NCBI GenBank assembly: GCA_018228705.1
Contig: CP073694.1
Coordinates: 1,736,001 to 1,800,000 of the forward strand
Length of the DNA: 64,000 nucleotides
Direction: 5' to 3'
Source: Dysosmobacter sp. Marseille-Q4140
Lineage (GTDB): Bacteria > Bacillota > Clostridia > Oscillospirales > Oscillospiraceae
The stretch's first letter is position 1. Each line of letters starts with the position of its first letter. Positions 60,711-64,000 of the stretch are shown piece after piece. The notes beneath the pieces are model-generated. The model had not been told where the DNA came from. It did no database searches and worked only from the letters and a program-made list of their open reading frames with translations. The translations under genes were made by a program, and so were the position numbers.

Positions 60711-60929
60711 AAAACACCGCCGCTCGGCTGCGCTTTTATCCGGTTATCCCGAACCAGACAAGCAGGCCGATCCCTACGGCAAAGGCCACGGCGCCCGCTT
60801 GCTTGAACGGCCGCTCTCCCCCCTGCTCAAATCGGTAAAAGAACGTGAATGCAATTCCAAAAAACAAAATCGACAAGGTTCCCTTCCACGCGGGATTTCC
60901 CTTTGCGATGCAGATGATGGTCAGTATTT

Positions 60930-62437
60930 CGACCTGTTGACAAAGTAGATCCCCCAGAGCAACGGAAGCAGGCAGTGATAGCAAAAAAGACGCCTCACGG
61001 CGTCACACGGTCCATTTGATCATCCGCTTCAGGTTCAATGCGGTCGCTGACAAGAGGCAGTGGTCTTCCGCTGCCTCTCGTCCTCGCCGCAGGAGCCGCC
61101 CCAACCTGTGCCCCCACTTCTGTGCTGCAAAAGTCCCCTCGCTCCAGATCTGCCGCTTGCGCAAGGCCCTCTGGTACGTCGGGCTGTCCAACTCCCTCAG
61201 ATCCTCCCGGATCTCTCTCCAGAAGTAGCTGCGTTCCAGGCGTTTGGCCCGTCCCTTTCCCACGCATTGCTCTTTCAAGGGACAGGCGGCGCAGTCGCTC
61301 CTGTCCGCGAAATACACCCAGTGCAGTCCGCCCACGCTGCGGTTGAGGTTCCGCAGCCGCAGCGCCTTTCCGCCGGGACAGGTATAGAGATCGTTCTCCT
61401 CATCGTAGAGAAAGGGAGACCCGGGAGCTCCGCCCAGGGCCGCCGCGGAGCGGGGCATGGGCCGGACATAAAAGCGGATGCCGTGGTCCCGCAGCACCCG
61501 GTGGAACAGCGGAAGATCGTAGGCCGCATCCGCCACGGCCGCCCGGACGGGGAGGATCTCCCGATGGATATGCTCGATCTGCCTCAGATATGGCACCGCG
61601 TCGTTCACTTCCCCGGAGGTCACCGCCACATCCAGGATGATGCCGTGATCGCAGTCCACCGTCTGATGAGACAGATAATGGGGCCCCTTTGGCTTTCCGG
61701 GACGGTTCAAGTGCCCCGACTCCGGATCCGTGCGGCTGGCCCATTTCCGGTCGTACCGAAGAGGGCTTTTGACCTGCCTGCTCCGTCCCTTCTGTCTCCG
61801 TTTCCTGCCCGTCTTTCCCGCCTGGGTCCTCCGGTCCAGTTCCTCCAGCGCTTCTTCCTCATACGCGTCCAGCCGCTCCCAATACGCCCCCGGCTTCTGC
61901 ACCGCCTCCACCAGGTGCTCCGAGGCCGGGGACGCGTTTGCCTTCACGTGGGTGGAGTCCGTCGCCACCAGCCGCCCGCTTGCCAGACCTTTGCTCACGC
62001 ACTGCTCCACCACTTCCTCAAACAGCCGCCGGAACACCTTCCGGAAGGATGGTTTCCGTCTGCGAAGCTGCGAGATGGTGCTGTGATCCGGAACCCGATC
62101 CAGCAGATCCAGTCCCAGATACCACCGCAGGGCCACATCGGTCTGGATGCGCTGCTCGATCTGCCGCTCCGACGGGATGCCGTACAGGTATCCCACCAGC
62201 AGGTACTTTACCAGCATCACCGGGTCGATGGGTGGCCGGCCGTACCGGCGGCTGTACAGCTTTTCCGTCTCACGATATAGGAAGGAAAGGTCCAGTGCCG
62301 CCTCCAATTTTCGAAGGAAGTGTTCCTGGGGCACCAGGTCCTCGATGGTCACCATGTGCAGCTTCAGTTGCATCCACCCCACCTCCGATTCCATTTTACC
62401 ATGGTTTTCGCCGGTGGGCTACTTTGTCAACAGATCG
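60930..62437 (-). mobile_element. IS1182-family insertion sequence, 1508 bp, apparently intact
   Basis: Terminal inverted repeats of 19 bp with one mismatch, CGACCTGTTGACAAAGTAG at 60930-60948 and its partner at 62419-62437. The 7-bp sequence AGTATTT directly flanks both ends (60923-60929 and 62438-62444), a target duplication. The element contains one full-length transposase gene. Perfect flanks and an open transposase suggest recent insertion. Confidence 0.9.
61003..62394 (-). CDS. IS1182-family transposase
   Basis: A 463-residue transposase. The N-terminal DUF772-type helical domain (RYGRPPIDPVMLVKYLLVGYLYGIPSERQIEQRI) is followed by a DDE catalytic domain, with Asp in VATDSTHVKANAS, Asp in AVADAAYD, and a late Glu in IWSEGTFAAQKW. 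A Cys-rich insertion (CAACPLKEQC) is typical of the IS1182 group. It cuts and inserts the element. ATG 62394 is used here, but ATG 62373 behind GGAGGT may be the real start. No frameshift is seen. Confidence 0.92.
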   Translation of the reverse strand: MESEVGWMQLKLHMVTIEDLVPQEHFLRKLEAALDLSFLYRETEKLYSRRYGRPPIDPVMLVKYLLVGYLYGIPSERQIEQRIQTDVALRWYLGLDLLDRVPDHSTISQLRRRKPSFRKVFRRLFEEVVEQCVSKGLASGRLVATDSTHVKANASPASEHLVEAVQKPGAYWERLDAYEEEALEELDRRTQAGKTGRKRRQKGRSRQVKSPLRYDRKWASRTDPESGHLNRPGKPKGPHYLSHQTVDCDHGIILDVAVTSGEVNDAVPYLRQIEHIHREILPVRAAVADAAYDLPLFHRVLRDHGIRFYVRPMPRSAAALGGAPGSPFLYDEENDLYTCPGGKALRLRNLNRSVGGLHWVYFADRSDCAACPLKEQCVGKGRAKRLERSYFWREIREDLRELDSPTYQRALRKRQIWSEGTFAAQKWGHRLGRLLRRGREAAEDHCLLSATALNLKRMIKWTV

Positions 62438-62600
62438 AGTATTTGGGCAACAGCAGTTACCCACTCCAGCGCATAGCTTCTCGCTTTCGTCTTTATCTGT
62501 TCGTCCCGCGCATCTTCACCGGGTCTTTTGTTATGGTCTTTCATATTGCAGCCCCCTAATTCCTGGCGGTTCTTCGGGCAATCCAATCCGCCGGGTGATG

Positions 62601-62700
62601 GAAAAACAGGACCGCCCTCGGGCGGTCCTGTCTGCTTCCTGAAAACGTCTTACTTCAGGTTGAAGAAGGCCTTCTTGCCGGGATACTGAGCGGCGTCGCC
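62601..62700 (-). repeat. duplicate copy of the enolase gene's 3' end and terminator
   Basis: This 100-bp segment matches 62834-62933 at 95 of 100 positions by eye. It carries the last ~17 codons of enolase, its stop, the spacer and the terminator hairpin. The two changes in the hairpin loop keep the stem intact. The frame ends abruptly at 62700, so it is not a gene. Confidence 0.85.
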
Positions 62701-62833
62701 GCGTCGGCGCAAAGTCCGCTCCCCCTCGGGACGCCCGTGTTCGGGCATCCCTCGCTCCGCTCCCTTGCCCCTCCTTTCCCCATCCGGCCCGCTCCGCTGG
62801 GCCCGGATGGGGGCCCCGGAGCTGGGCGACAGG

Positions 62834-64000
<1,167 letters not shown>

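Larger units (their letters stand above)
60736..62544 (-). pseudogene. small two-helix membrane protein gene interrupted by the IS element
   Basis: A start codon at 62544 (MKDHNKRPGEDARDEQIKTK...) reads to the IS edge, and the rest (QILTIICIAKGNPAWKG... to VWFGITG, stop at 60736) lies on the other side. Deleting the IS and one 7-bp target copy restores one uninterrupted 97-codon frame. The product is a charged N-terminal segment followed by two or three membrane helices. It resembles small DUF6442-like membrane proteins, but this family call is tentative. Function unknown; the gene should be inactive here. Confidence 0.8.

Noticed and set aside
60571..60948. 125-codon plus-strand frame between tRNA-Ser and the IS
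   Set aside because: It crosses the 18-bp hairpin and is antisense to the interrupted membrane-protein gene.

Overview
The window looks like a chromosomal segment from a GC-rich, anaerobic, gut-type Firmicute. The best fit is the Oscillospiraceae (Flavonifractor / Lawsonibacter / Oscillibacter-like), inferred from gene content and not tested by any search. The signs are strong AGGAGG ribosome sites, sigma-A promoters, two T-box leaders, a Bce-type sensor/ABC module, BlaI/M56 regulation, type III glutamine synthetase, a 2-oxoacid:ferredoxin oxidoreductase and an acyl-CoA:acetate CoA-transferase-like enzyme.

Layout. 1-2.2 kb: end of a 3-hydroxyacyl-CoA dehydrogenase gene, a short-chain dehydrogenase and a LysR regulator. 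2.2-6.8 kb: a Bce-like response regulator, histidine kinase, ABC ATPase and permease. 6.8-10.9 kb: a BlaI-like repressor and a very large M56/BlaR1-like membrane protein. 10.9-16 kb: a sugar kinase, then (minus strand) a DUF1846 protein, Tex and a small metalloprotease. 16-23.5 kb: nitrogen and purine genes purA, purB, asnB (with an Asn T-box) and glnN. 23.7-26.3 kb: lrgAB and a CoA-transferase. 26.4-27.1 kb: a zinc phospholipase C-like protein. 27.1-35.6 kb: an eight-gene aromatic amino acid operon, preceded by a Tyr/Phe-rich leader peptide and terminator. 35.6-39 kb: cstA with a small partner gene, and a FadR-type regulator. 39-44 kb: a vor-type 2-oxoacid oxidoreductase operon, then a leucine-type T-box and ilvE. 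44-48 kb: split threonine/serine exporter, a zinc-ribbon membrane protein and htpG. 47.9-54.9 kb: an Opp/Dpp peptide transporter operon that runs on into a DUF3810 protein and a family 8 glycosyltransferase. 54.9-60.3 kb: AI-2E-type permease, lipid kinase, NUDIX hydrolase, Ca/Na antiporter, a phosphatase-acetyltransferase fusion and a 59-residue protein. 60.4-64 kb: tRNA-Ser(GGA), an IS1182-like element inside a small membrane-protein gene, a 100-bp duplicate of the enolase gene's 3' end, and enolase running off the window.

How the genes work together. The aromatic operon encodes all seven shikimate steps plus chorismate mutase/prephenate dehydratase and prephenate dehydrogenase. Only the final aminotransferase is missing from it. 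Its leader suggests transcription attenuation by Tyr/Phe supply. asnB and ilvE are read through T-boxes whose modelled specifiers are AAC (Asn) and CUC (Leu), so three amino-acid operons here sense three different tRNA pools. The vor operon and ilvE together can interconvert branched-chain amino acids, 2-oxoacids and acyl-CoAs.

No CRISPR array, prophage or obvious defence island was seen. The items most worth follow-up are the aromatic leader, the IS1182 insertion whose removal restores a 97-codon reading frame, the enolase-end duplication, the oversized BlaR1-like receptor, and several unexplained repeat or hairpin clusters.
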